From Eleusine coracana subsp. coracana (Eukaryota > Streptophyta > Magnoliopsida > Poales > Poaceae), in contig CM064432.1 in the NCBI GenBank assembly GCA_032690845.1, positions 55,240,071 through 55,304,070 of the forward strand: DNA of 64,000 nt, read 5' to 3'. The translations under genes and the position numbers were made by a program. The stretch's first letter is position 1, and the number at the start of each line of letters is the position of its first letter. The notes under the pieces are model-generated. The model ran no database searches and was not told where the DNA came from. It was given only the letters and a program-made list of their open reading frames with translations. Below are positions 1 through 11,147 of the stretch, one piece after another.

Positions 1-464
1 TGCTTTCAGTTCTTTGGGGGCTTCGCACAAACACTAGTTGGGCAACTGGTCAGTCACCTTTCTCATTGGTCTATGGCTCAGAGGCTATGTTGCCGACCGA
101 GGTTAGTCTTGTTTCGGCACGGGTTCAGGCGTATGATGAACAGCTTTCTGAGGAATACCAAGAGATCAATTTGATTGCAGCATAGGAGTTGCGTGATCGC
201 GCTCTGTTTCAGTTGGCACTTTACCAGCAAGGCTTGCGTTGATATTATGATAAAAACATGTGTAATCGTCACTTCCAAGTTGAAGATTTAGTGCTTCACC
301 GAGTGCAGTCAACGAAGAACCGGCCTAAGCTTTCTCCAAAGTGGGAAGGACCATATGTGCTAAAGGAAGCCACTCGCCCGGGGGATTACCGACTAATGTA
401 TGAAGACGGCGATGATGTACCAAATTCCTGGAACATAAATCAGCTATGTCGTTTCGATACTTAG
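1..464 (+). pseudogene. Ty3/gypsy pol relic: integrase C-terminal part
   Basis: The reading frame ending at 464 encodes the end of a gypsy polyprotein. It contains the integrase-core tail motif SPFSLVYGSEAMLPTEV and then a C-terminal segment with KLSPKWEGPYVL, typical of the chromatin-facing integrase C-terminus of plant gypsy elements. The frame carries an in-frame TAG at 183-185 and a TGA at 240-242, so it is not functional. The left end is cut by the window. It sits on the plus strand upstream of the LTR at 4820-5240, in the order expected for the 3' part of one element. The lineage (Tat/RIRE2-like) is inferred from the antisense gene that follows, not from this fragment alone. Confidence 0.85.
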
Positions 465-1134
465 TTATTCTTTTGTATACTAATACATTATTTCTGAATG
501 AAACTTTGGTCTTTTTGATGAAAGATTTTTTGATGATTTTCATTCTATATTGTCTCGACTCCTTAATTCATTTTATTAAACAATCAAGCCAGGGGGCTAG
601 TAATAATGTCCCACCTTAGTCTAACCATATTTTGGTTTTGGACAATTTTCCGACTGATTTCATCTCTTTGAATACGGTCTTCATTTCCTTGGTCTAACGT
701 CTATACATTATGGTTATACACTTTATACTGCACATCAGACTACCACTACACTAAATCCAGAGCCAAACTACGAGAGGTCATGTGTCGATTTGGTCAACTC
801 TGCTTGTTACGCGGTTACGAGTCACAACCTAATATGTTAAGGCAGACCGATACAATTTGAGTTTCTCAATGAAAGAAACATACTTATGATATTTTTATCA
901 ATCTTTAAAGTTGTTAAGCATGAAACTAGTTTACATACAGGTAACAGTGTTTCATTACATAGATATACTAATGTTCTCTAGCATTACAGGATTTACAGCT
1001 CCTTTGCAGGAGAGGAAGAGGTCAGCTCGTTAGCTCAACTTCTAGAGTTGCTGGAGGAGTAGGCACGGGTCGGATTGATCTCTATGTTGTGCGACCAAGG
1101 CTCGGGAAGTCTCTAGTATGGAATCCAAGAGCAG
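465..1134. other. Noncoding spacer between pol and antisense gene
   Basis: No ORF of note. A purine-rich stretch with a run of five G near 590-600 resembles a polypurine tract but is not followed by a recognisable LTR start. Otherwise I see nothing assignable. Confidence 0.5.
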
Positions 1135-3830
1135 CTAGCATTGGTCGTCGTCAAGTCTAGGTTGAAGCCCTCCTTGATCTTGTCCAATTGGCAGAGCAGG
1201 AGACCAAGATTGGCAAATTGCCAGAACCTGACTCCCCGGCTCGGTCGCCACTCGCCGAGGTTTGAGCGATAGCTTCCGATGCATGATCCAGCATGTACTC
1301 AAGGAGTGGCCAGTCTGCTCCACTCGGTCGGCATGAACATAGTCCATTGCCTTTCGAGCAGCGTAAGATAGAGCTACGAGTGATGATTTTTTGCTAGTAT
1401 GATCAAAAGAGGATTCAAGCAGATGTGAGAAAATAATGAAGGGCTTACTGGCACGTTTACATTTGAAGGATTTAGAGGTGCTCTTAGCATCCTCTATATT
1501 GGCGTCAGCTTCCTTCAGCTCCTTCTGCATCTGAGTGATCTCGGCCTTCTGGTCCTCGATCGACTTGGAGAGGTTTTCCTTCTCAGTATTCAAGGCGTTG
1601 ACAAACCTTTGCTGATTGGAAGTCAACTTCTCCAGGTCGGCAATCTTCTGGTCACGAGCTAAAGACAAATATTTGAACTTTTAGCACTAGAGTGATTAGT
1701 TGATTATTTAAACACAGATGGTGAGTGGTCTTACCAGCTAAATCTGCACAACCTTGGTCTAAGGCCTTGGTCATCTCTCTTTGGTCGGTCTGCAGCTTTT
1801 CAATCTCCTTTTGTGCTTTGGCGAGCTGCTGACCGGTGACTAGCATAACACCAGCAATGTGTCAGTCTTAAACATAAAGACATGAAGACCGAAGAGTTTA
1901 GGACATACCAAAAGTTTCGGCTTCAAGGTATTCCACCCTAGCCTGTTTCCTTTCTACGAGAGCATACATTTTCTGTATACAAAACGGGGTTAAGCTTAAG
2001 GATAAGATTGAGACAAAGCTAAAGCAGAGTATTGAAGTACCTTGCTAGCTTCTCGATGTTGGTGCATAATTTCCATGTCCTCCACATCGGGCCGACCGAG
2101 TATATCTACAGACAATGTCGCCTTACCTTTGTCAAGAGGTAAAGGGACGACGGCTAGAGCAGGTTGGGGTGCAGGCGCCGAAATGGAGACAAGAATTTTC
2201 TTGTCAGACGGCTTATCCACTTCGGTCCACGTGCTTGATGACTTGCCGACTGGTTTGGACAGATTAGTCAGACGAGGAGGGGGTCCTAACTGAGTGGCTT
2301 CGGACTCTTAGGCACTTTGCGAATCACTCGTCCGACTACTGTCAAAACAAAGATGCAGGAAATTAAAATGTGTTATGGATGGCAATAAGAGACAAGGAGT
2401 ATAAGGTTAAAGAATTAACCTAGGAGCCTTCTTAAGTTTGATTTGGCACATCCTCTTCTTCAAAGAAGTCGACTAAGAATCAGTCTCCTTCCTCCTATGA
2501 GCACATTTGCCTGCCTTGTCGGTCTGTTCCACGACCCCAGCATCACTCTGAGTTTGGCTTGGGGGCTCCGACTGGCTTGAAGGTTGGTCGGGGGGAGTAG
2601 GGGTGGGTTGACCGGCATCAGCATATGGCATTTCTTCATCATCACCCTGATTCACTAGTCGACTGAGGGGAGGCAGGTTGACAACTGGATCAGCACGTTC
2701 AAGTTGAGCACCTGCAGAAGAGCTTGAGCCTCTAATGCTGATCTGTTGTGGCTTCTCAACATAATCCGGTCCCTTAGTATCGGCCGGACGGAGCGGAGGA
2801 TGGGATACATAAGTATCCAGAACCTGCACAAGGATCAAGATATCAAGCAGGACATCAAGACAAGAAAATAAGGGATTGCTCAAAGCAGACTGAGGCTTAC
2901 TCGAGCTCGCATAGTGCCCTTGTTATACGCCTTTCTAATCAATGAGTCCTCCTAAAGGATATCCCCTTCAAACATTTTTGATAGGCGTTTCTTACGAAGT
3001 TCACCATTTGGCGGGTCGGGCACCTCCCTGGTTTCATCATTGTTAACACAGTTCCACGTCGGGTGACTTTGAAGCTTCAGGGGCTGCACTCTACGTACCA
3101 TGAAGCTTTTGGCGACGGTGATTCCGTTAATGCCTTCAGCCTTCAAGTCAGCTATCTTCTTTAGCAGAGCGACCACCTGAGGGTCGGTCGGATCAGGCTT
3201 TTCCGTCCATTACGCCAGGGGAATTGCCTTGGCACTAGTGAAGTCGGCAAGAACAGGGGGAGGGTTGTCACAGTAGAACCACTCATCCTTCTAGTTCTTG
3301 TTTCCAGTCTTCAACGGCACATTGATGTAGGCTTCCTTCTTGCACAACTGGAAGCCAACACCGCCTATAGCTACTTGATTGTCCTTGGTCGGCAGCGGTC
3401 GGAGGACGAACAGATGGCGAAATAGATTGAAGTGGGGGAGAATGCCCAGAAATGCTTTGCACATGTGCATGAAGATGGTGATGTGAAGAATGGTGTTGGG
3501 ATTGAGGTTGACAAGCTCAATCCCATAAACGAATAGGAGCCCGCGCAAAAAACTACAGCAGGGGACTCCAAAACCATGCTCGAAGAACGAGCGGAACACA
3601 ATAATCTGTTTATGAATGGGGATGGGGCAAGATTCACGGGGTACCTTCCAATCGATCCGAACTTGCTCTGGAAGGACACCGTCGACCACCATCTGGTTCA
3701 TATCAGCTTGAGAGAGGCTGCTCTTTGAGAACTCCCGAAGCTGCTCCGAAACGTCGAGCTCCGATGAAGAGGACGCAGCAGCGGCAGTGGAAGTTGCTGG
3801 AATCAAGGTGGAAACCTTCTTGTGACCCAT
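1135..3830 (-). pseudogene. Antisense gene of gypsy element, copy 1 (putative gypsy-type transposon protein with coiled coil)
   Basis: The gene reads opposite to its host element. The start is taken as the ATG at 3830, where the protein begins MGHKKVS. A globular domain follows, with FGVPCCSFLRGLLFVYGI and NLNPNTILHITIFMHMCKAFLGI. This pattern is seen in the plant family annotated as 'putative gypsy type transposon' (Pfam PF04195, recalled, not searched). The frame continues across two stops near 3285 and 3210 into ALLKKIADLKAEGI and RRVQPLK, ending near 2952. Further left, discontinuous ORFs (2883-2473, 1846-1652, 1668-1135) look like low-complexity and coiled-coil exons, for example KIADLEKLTSNQQRFV. 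Exon limits are not resolved. Its closest relative here is the plus-strand gene at 11148-13713. The function is unknown. It is decayed. Confidence 0.7.
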
Positions 3831-4038
3831 GGTGATGATTGTTTTGGGCGCGGCAGATCAAGTGCAGAACCCTAGCAGAAGCTTGGGGGCTAAGTACAGC
3901 GAGATCTGCGGCGGCCGGAAGCAAAGGCACTAACTCTAGCTGGAAAGCGGAGGAGTCGCTGAGAGCAGAGGAGGCGTGAGGAAGACGAAGAGTTCGTGCG
4001 CAAATGCGGCGTGGACTAAGGTTCAACTTGATGCTGCG

Positions 4039-4046
4039 CTTTTATA
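4039..4046 (-). promoter_or_regulatory. TATA box of antisense gene copy 1
   Basis: On the minus strand the bases read TATAAAAG, 216 nt upstream of the ATG at 3830. A GC-rich leader follows. The second copy of this gene has the same box 197 nt upstream of its ATG, so the layout is conserved and probably a real promoter. Confidence 0.6.
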
Positions 4047-4050
4047 CTCC

Positions 4051-4805
4051 CGCTTTTTGACCTAAGCGTCCCATGGGCCGGGATGGGCCGTATAGTGACA
4101 CTACTTTTTGATTTATCACAAGATTAATTAAGGGCCTTAAACATGTTTAGGGTCTAAAACCTTGAGAAGTAAAACTCGGGGGCTTCTTTGATGAGAAGCA
4201 TTTGAAAAATGTTTAACCATATCTATATGATTTGATGATCATGTAGCAAAGGACTTGATGGTCATATGGATATTAAGTTCAAAGGTTATGGTATTGATTG
4301 AAGTCAATAACCAAATTGCCAAAATTGGACTCATGAATAGATGGAGTGGCTAATTATTAGGGAAAGGCTATATTATGATTGATGTCATTTAGCTTAATAC
4401 CATTATATGATTGATGTCATATTGGTTCACATGAATTGAATATGATTGATATCATAAAATTCAGACCGACCAGTCACTCGGACATAGTGTATATCACTCA
4501 GGCTTTTTGATAATCGGTCGGCAAGGTTGAAACCTTGCAAAGTGAGCCACTAGTTTAATGACCAGAGGTCTGTTAGACTCAAACTTGATGGTTTGAGTAA
4601 AATACCTACAAAATAATAAGAGCTAATATGATTAGACTCTTACATTATTTGTCAGTCTCCAAATTATACAAGAGTCGGGGGCTACACCTGATCAGGTGCA
4701 CCTGATCGGTGCACCAGATCTATCAGGAACTTCGATAAAGAGGTCTTCCTAATTTATGATCAACATTGAAGATCACTCTGAGAATCAAAGCTCAAAATCA
4801 GGAAG
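4051..4805. other. Gypsy 3' noncoding region
   Basis: There are no supported ORFs. The region contains several GGTCGG/CCGACC motifs, for example near 4463-4480 and 4506-4514, that recur in the LTR. It lies between the antisense gene promoter and the polypurine tract. Confidence 0.5.
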
Positions 4806-4819
4806 CACTCGGGGGATGC
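4806..4819 (+). other. Polypurine tract of gypsy element 1
   Basis: The sequence CACTCGGGGGATGC, with its G-run, ends exactly at the LTR start TGTGGGATAC. This is the expected plus-strand primer position. Confidence 0.7.
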
Positions 4820-5240
4820 TGTGGGATACTTGCTTTACAAGTATCCTCATACAAGACTAAGTCGGTAGCCGACCGGGTACTTCATTAACAAGGAAGCCGA
4901 CCGACTCGGCTTGGAGCGCAAGGCATGTAGAGATAGACTTTCTATGTAAATCCTAAAGGGTTACGACTAGGACTCTTCATGTACCACCCTGCCAACCGGA
5001 TATAAAAGGCGGCAGGGTACCCCCCATCGAGGGACAGTAGCAATAGAACAACACAATTTTCTCAACATCAATACAATACACAGAACAGGACATAGGGTTT
5101 TTACTCTCATCGAGAGGGCCCGAACCTGTATAACTCAGCGTCTTGTGTTACCATCATAGTTCTTAGTCTCGATGTAGCCCTATATATTTACTGCCGATCT
5201 CAAGCTTCGACGCTCGCCGACTTTGAGTACGCACTCAACA
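4820..5240 (+). repeat. 3' LTR of gypsy element 1 (421 bp)
   Basis: It starts TGTGGGATAC after the polypurine tract and ends CGCACTCAACA, so it has TG...CA ends. A TATA box (TATAAAAG) lies at 5001-5008. The segment around 5080-5130, containing CCCGAACCTGTATAA, is shared in reverse orientation with the LTR at 9700-10145, so both belong to one superfamily. The 5' LTR is outside the window. Insertion at 5240/5241 interrupts the ORF that continues on the right. Confidence 0.85.
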
Positions 5241-5758
5241 CGGCTGGATGGTATGATTTCTACAACCTTAATGAATATGGTTCTAAATGGCTTATTATTG
5301 GATTCCTTTGCATGCTAAAAGTTCATAGTCATGAATCAGACAAATTGGGCACCCTCTATGAATTTCATCTTTTTGGTGAAACCTATGAACAGCCTTTAAA
5401 AGAAATTAGCAGTTACCTTGGTTTTGACAAGAAGGCCGCATTAGACATTGATAGACATAAAGATTTCACACCACAAGGACTTTGGGCCAAGATAGGAAAT
5501 CCCGTCACGGGGCAAGAACGCACTAGTGGCATTCACAACCCCTCGCTCTGTATAATTCACCGTTTTATCACTCACTACTTAACCCTTCGGGGTGACATAC
5601 GTTCGGTGAATAGTGTGGATAAAGCCTATCTTCATGCTATAATCAAAATGATTAAAACAAACCCACTTTTTCCTCATCAACCATTGGCTCACTTTAGCAT
5701 TCAGACAACAAGGACCCATCACTTTCACCCACTTTGGGCCAAGATAGGAAATTCCTAG
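5241..5758 (+). pseudogene. Athila-type env-position ORF relic
   Basis: An open frame enters directly from the LTR junction (5243 onward) and ends at 5758. It contains SGIHNPSLCIIHRFITHYLTL and VDKAYLHAIIKMI, a pattern resembling the ATHILA ORF1 family (PF03078, from memory) found downstream of pol in Athila-like gypsy elements. The N-terminal part was cut off by insertion of gypsy element 1. A 22-bp direct repeat (5482-5503 and 5734-5755) adds a second LWAKIGN motif at the end, possibly marking a local duplication or rearrangement. There is no membrane segment. The role is unknown. Confidence 0.5.
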
Positions 5759-6106
5759 GAAGGTTGGTGCGCTTCAACGAGCTAGAATAGATTGTCTCCC
5801 TAACGCCCCTTTGTTAGGAGAAGATCATTTCTTGCATGTGCACTTGTTGAGAGAGGAAAATACTAGATACTTAATGCTTTATCCAGGGTATGACACAGAG
5901 ATCGAATTTCCTAACCCCTAGCTCACTATCATTGGAAAAAGAAACTTTTTGCACAAATTACAAGCTTCCGTGCAGCATGCACGACATAGTGTTGTAGAGG
6001 ATAGGCCAAGAACAAAAACTAAAGCACAACTCCGTCGAGAAAAGCAATAGCACAAAACAACGATGAACACACCTCAAGCGGGTGAATCGAGAGGCCCCCA
6101 ATACAG

Positions 6107-6451
6107 TTGGGAACAACCACAATTTCTCGTTTTGCAAGTTCATCGAACTACACCTCTTCCTCCCATGACAACTATGAGCCTTACGGGATGGGGAGGTACC
6201 ACCAACCTCATGGAGGCATAGGCACTTCTCTCTCTGCCCGATTCGTATCGTACAACTTTTTGGAGTTGCAAGAAGACATGCAATACTTGGCTGCCAATGC
6301 TTATGAAACCCACATACGAACTCAAGAAATACAAGCAGCCATAAGGAGGGAACAAGAATGGCAGAAGCAAATGTTAGAACAACTTCAAACCAACATCTCC
6401 ATGATGGACCAATTGTTCGGCCACTTCAACATCGAGTATCAACCACCGTAG
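6107..6451 (+). pseudogene. Second ORF relic of the Athila-like element (Gln-rich helix)
   Basis: This 114-aa frame begins with a Ser/Tyr/His-rich segment. It ends in a helical, Gln- and Glu-rich stretch (IQAAIRREQEWQKQMLEQL). It lies between the ATHILA-like relic and the LTR at 8085 and is followed within 35 bp by a polypurine-like 14-mer. I do not recognise the family. It is most likely the C-terminal part of the env-position ORF of the same element. Confidence 0.35.
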
Positions 6452-8070
6452 TAAAAGCCATCTAAGCTTAAGTCTTGCAAAGACCTAAGCTTGGGGAGGT
6501 ACCCAAACCAAGGTGCGCCGCTTGTTCTATCCTCTCTCCCTCTTTCTCTAGTTGACTCTTTTTGAATTTTTAGAAAAGTTAAGAAAATCCAAAAAGATTT
6601 TCAGTTTTTAAAGAAAAACCATAAAAATTTGCATAACCAAAAAGAACAAAAATATTTCCCTTGATAAAATTTGAGAACTTGGTCTCCACCTTGCCTAAGG
6701 AAATGATGAATAGTTGCTCTATTAGCCCTCTTTGAGTCTCTAGTATACAACCTCTACTCCTCATTTTCGTGGGTAATGGTAGACCGGCATGATGATAACA
6801 CTAGTCCCTCTATGTTTTAGTGGGTGCAAAATGGCTAATAAACACCAAGTCTAATTGTTGAAGTTTATGATATGGCATGTTTTGGATGAGTCTATGATCA
6901 CCTTATGATTAGAGTCCAATGATTTCTTTCAAAACTATGCAGCAACAAAAATCCCTACTTGGTGCACATCTTCCCTATAATAGACAATTTCCTACCATGG
7001 CCAAATATTAAATATCAAAAACTATGTCTATGCCATTTATGCACGCATTGAGTTTAGTTAGGATTTAATCCTTATGAGGGACTTGCACTTCCAAAGCCAA
7101 TCATTTTCCTTCGCGTCATCTTTGAGTTCTCAAAATAATCGTACTTTGCTATGCGGTTTCCACATCGGATTCATGCATCCATTTTACCAAATATGCCAAC
7201 CAAAAATCCTTCTTTTTGCAAGCCTTTGATCCTATTAAAATACTATGGTTCCCCCAATTGCTCAGAAAAAGTTTGCAAAAACATTTGAACCATTGAATTA
7301 GCCTCTTTATACCATGAGAGATGGAAGAAAGAAGTAAAAAGAAAGAAGGAAAAGAAAGGAAAAATTTATCAGCTCCCATGGATGTGATACATCAAAAAGC
7401 TTCAAGGTTCATACAATAAAAATATTCCTTTGAGAAAAAAATAAAAGGGCCATCTTTTTCTCTAGCACAAAAATTCTAGTCTGTGGGATAAATCTGCACC
7501 CAAGACCTTTGCAATTGTGCTAGCCCAATCCTTCACGTGAGTCCATTCTCTTCCTCTTCCCTGGACATTATTTCCAAATGATTGGAATGAGGAAGTGCAA
7601 TGTCTTTCACTAGAATCATCTCTTAGCCTAACAACATATGCATGCTAAATGTGACATCCTACCAAGCCACACATATTTAAGACAAACTCTTAGAAAGTAG
7701 GATGAGAATTGGTAAGGAAATAAACCCTTTGAGAGATGAGAGCCATAGTGGGAGATTGCACCAAGAGGGAAGATTTTTCAATTTTATGCAGCATTATAAA
7801 AACTTTGGACTCATGATCGGATAGGAGATTTCATGAAAAATTCTAAACTAGTCATTCTAGACTTCAAGCGTTCATGACAAGGCAATAAAATGCCAATAAA
7901 GCCCCGCTGTATAATGAGAATGACTTGGTGACACAATTGTGCTGATTTACACTTACCCATATTGTGTTGGAGTATGTGTTTGTGCACTTGATACTTGCAG
8001 AGCACTAATATTGAAGAAACTCCTGATCCATCATCTCTAAGTATTAATTTGCTCGAGACGAGCAAAGGTT
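6452..8070. other. Athila-like 3' noncoding region
   Basis: AT-rich and without supported ORFs. It is bounded by two identical copies of the 15-mer TAAGCTTGGGGAGGT (6486-6500 and 8071-8085). Confidence 0.5.
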
Positions 8071-8084
8071 TAAGCTTGGGGAGG
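8071..8084 (+). other. Polypurine tract of Athila-like element
   Basis: TAAGCTTGGGGAGG lies immediately before the LTR start TGTTGGCGGC. The same 14-mer occurs at 6486-6499. Confidence 0.75.
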
Positions 8085-9699
8085 TGTTGGCGGCCGATAA
8101 AACCTAAAATCGGCCACCAACTGGTCAGAAAATGCAAGGTAAAGACCAAAGTCCAATAAATATTTTCTTAAACTAATAAAGTTCCACGAGTTTTGGTGAA
8201 ATATGTGTTTGTAGGCATAAGAGACCCAAAATGTGCAAAAACATGAAGAAACACCCCGTTGGCCAATCACGACTGTGAAACAACCGTTGTCACCGGCCGA
8301 CAGGGTCGTTTCTGGCAGAAACCAGCCGACGGGTCTTAACCAGTTGAAATCAGCCACCCGACTGGTTAAACGGGGTCACTTTCAGGAAGAAATCAGAAAC
8401 CAGCCGACAGGGTCATAACCGTCTAAAATCAGCCACCTGGCTGGTTAAGCGGAGCCGTTTTCGGGCTGATCTTCCAACCTGGCCGGTTTTCCAAAAATAC
8501 TTTACCATGATAGCATTTTCTCCTCCCGGATTAAGGATGATGAAATATGTCTATGGAAGAGAAGGCCAAAAAGAAGCTTAACCATGAGAAGTCAAGGGCC
8601 AACCCAAAGGCGGTCGGCACCCAGCCCGGCTATCGGCTGGCCTTGCCTGCCGTCTGGCCCCCTATGCCGCCTGGTCCCCCATGCTGCCTGACCCAGGGAG
8701 GCTACTCGCGGTTGCCAGACCATGAGGCCCAACATGCCTATCGGCCCCAAAACGGAGAATTCGGCGTGAACTGACCGAACAACCACCATCAAGATAAAAT
8801 CTGAGCCGACCAAAACGAGTCGGTCATGAACCGACATGACCCCACGGCCGCCCAGCCTAGGATGCCACCCAATGGTGCATGCCACCCGGCCCCCTATGCC
8901 ACCCGGTGCGGGCCGCTGCCCGGAGCGCTAACTTTGGCCAACCGGCCCTCCTTCACCTGCAAATATCCCCCGGACCTATGCCACCTATAAATAGAGGGGG
9001 AATTCGGCAGAAAAATAGAGAGAAGGAAGAAACACATCAAGGAGTCCATTTCCCACTAATTGTGCTTCCTAGTAGAGTAGGTTAGTTAGTCGGGAGTTAG
9101 AGTCTAGTCGAGAGCATCGCTCGGGATTCCGGAATTGTCTTGGAGTCTTGGTATGAGCTCTCTTGTATCTTTTCTCTTTTTGTAAGACTTATCCCTTATC
9201 AATATAAATATCTTTTCTTTTATATCTTGTCAAGTATTTATCTTAATTTAGTCAATTTCCTTAAGTTACAATATTCGGGAAGAAACTTTGTTGCGTAGCT
9301 CACGGGTTTCCTGGCTAGGATTTAATTAAGTTTAGTTCTTTCTGAACTTTGACTTGGTTATTTCCTGGCTATTCTTCCACTAGGCCAACGAAAGAATATC
9401 TAGTGAAGGCGTAGGTGTGATGCCTAAGTTAACAGTAGCTGGATTTGCATTCGTCCCCACGGGCTATGTGGTAGGCGGCAGGTGGTGACAGCCCTGTCTG
9501 TCCCTTTTAGCAATCCACCATGTTCGGGCCGTCTTAGTCAGGGTTGCCTAGCGTTAGCGTACCCACTAGTAGAGAGGCTAGTTAGCGGCCCATATTAGTG
9601 AACGTTCTCATGCTCTGAAGTGAGCTAATAGGTGAAAGACTTGAGGTTGCACCAAGAAATTGGTGTAAGTGCTCGACCCGAGTAACTAGGAGTTTGACA
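8085..9699 (+). repeat. 3' LTR of Athila-like gypsy element (about 1.6 kb)
   Basis: It starts TGTTGGCGGC after a polypurine tract and appears to end AGTTTGACA. TATA box TATAAATA is at 8986-8993, with the transcript leader to its right. The left third is rich in repeated motifs CAGCCGAC, ACTGGTTAA and AATCAGCCAC (8100-8480). The length fits Athila LTRs. No Asp-type PBS follows the right end, which supports a 3' LTR. The right boundary is less sure than the left. Confidence 0.7.
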
Positions 9700-10145
9700 C
9701 TTGGTTTAGATATACTTTGGAAAGATATTGTCGAGAGATATTCTCGATAGTAGATTCAGGTATGCGTATGCGTATGAAAGATCGATGGACATAGGACACA
9801 GGGTTTATACAGGTTCGGGCCTCCCAAAGGATAATAACCCTACGTCCTGTTTGGTGCTTCTGTATTGCTAGGGTTCGCACTAGAATTAGGGTTCCAATGC
9901 GAGTCTGCCTCTTGCCGAAGGCCGCCTGCCCCCCTTATATATCCGAAGGGTAGGGGTTTACATGGTAGTCTTTTAGTCGGCTACAACAGATCCTATCTAT
10001 TAACAATATCTGCTAACCTAACTTGCTGCTTACTCAAACAAATATCTAAGTAAATATCTTCTAAGCTGAATACACCATAATCGAGCCCCCGGGCCACTCG
10101 GCCATATAGCCAAGTGGTTAGGTATCCCGGTATATATGTCCCACA
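9700..10145 (-). repeat. LTR of gypsy element 2 (opposite orientation)
   Basis: Read on the minus strand it starts TGTGGGACAT at 10145. It has a TATA box (TATATAAG, 9941 to 9934) and contains GGCCCGAACCTGTATAA, which matches the plus-strand LTR at 4820-5240. The order start, TATA and leader shows the element runs right to left. The left boundary is uncertain because it abuts the Athila-like LTR end. Confidence 0.65.
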
Positions 10146-10617
10146 GTAGCCCGCAAGCACTTTCCATCTTGAATCGTCACCTTGATTCGCCTCGACATCT
10201 TATGAAATTGGAAAGTGCTTTTTCTATTATTTTTGATAACTCTTCGCCTGAAAAAGACATAGCCTGTGAATATAGCCTCCAACTCAGAAGGTTGTTGAGT
10301 ATGTACTGAAGCAACTTTTGAGTTATTGAAAAATATCCAATAATCAAATTCAATCTTATCCCTCCACTCAAAAGAACATAATAACATCCAAGTCTTCCAA
10401 TTTGTCAAACTAAAACAAAAAGCTCCATATTTTGCTGAATGTCCCCCATTCGCCGAGTGATGAATCACCAAATTAATAACTACATCCACAATGCCAAAAC
10501 ATCCTTAATCCGAGTGATATACCCTAAAATTCAATTGCCATAGCCCCCAAGATTGGTGATGTGTCAATTGCAATAATATAACACAAAAATACAGCCCCCA
10601 AGATTGGTGCCAAAATA
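10146..10617 (-). other. Internal 3' region of gypsy element 2
   Basis: Noncoding DNA adjacent to the LTR. A G-rich stretch next to 10146 (minus strand) is the likely polypurine tract. Degenerate units of the neighbouring tandem repeat begin near 10509. Confidence 0.4.
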
Positions 10618-10830
10618 ATCCGAGTGATTTATCACGAAACATCAAAAAGTACAATTTCCAAGGTTGAAATTGCAACAATCCGAGTGATTATTCACGAAAT
10701 CTTGGGAAGTACAATTTCCGAGGTCGAAACAGTAACAATCCGAGTGATTACTCACAAAATCTCGAAAAGTATAATTTCCAATGTTGAAACAGTAACAGTC
10801 CGAGTGATTTATCACTGACATTAAGATTGG
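10618..10830. repeat. Tandem repeat, 60-bp period, about 3.5 copies
   Basis: The motif TCCGAGTGATT recurs exactly every 60 bp (10619, 10679, 10739, 10799). Each copy is followed by a variant of CACGAAAT, AAGTACAATTTCC and GTTGAAACAGTAACA. It translates to a repetitive ORF in both directions, which I regard as noncoding. Confidence 0.8.
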
Positions 10831-10950
10831 CAACATCCGAGATTAACGCTGAAAAATAATCTTGATAGCAGAATAAATGTACGTACCGATTGACATAACC
10901 GGACCTAACGGGTTACGAGAAGCCTCGGCCCAGTAGGTTATCTATCCCTT

Positions 10951-10958
10951 TATAAAAG
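10951..10958 (+). promoter_or_regulatory. TATA box of antisense gene copy 2
   Basis: TATAAAAG lies 197 nt upstream of the ATG at 11148. The leader carries a 31-36 bp duplicated segment around TTGCGCACACAAACCC. The layout matches copy 1. Confidence 0.6.
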
Positions 10959-11147
10959 TGCCACCAAATAGTCGCATCCCTTCGTCTTCATTCTGCCGCC
11001 ACCACCGTCTTGCGCACACAAACCCGAGATCCCGGGCCTCCATTTCGCCACCGTCACCATCTTGCGCACACAAACCCTAGATCCCGGGCCTTCATTTCCA
11101 TCCAGAAACTCCACGCAACTGCTGTGAACTGTGCTAAAACAAAAGTA

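Noticed and set aside
10624..10836. Repetitive ORFs on both strands
   Set aside because: Products of the 60-bp tandem array, whose period is a multiple of three and so stays open by chance.
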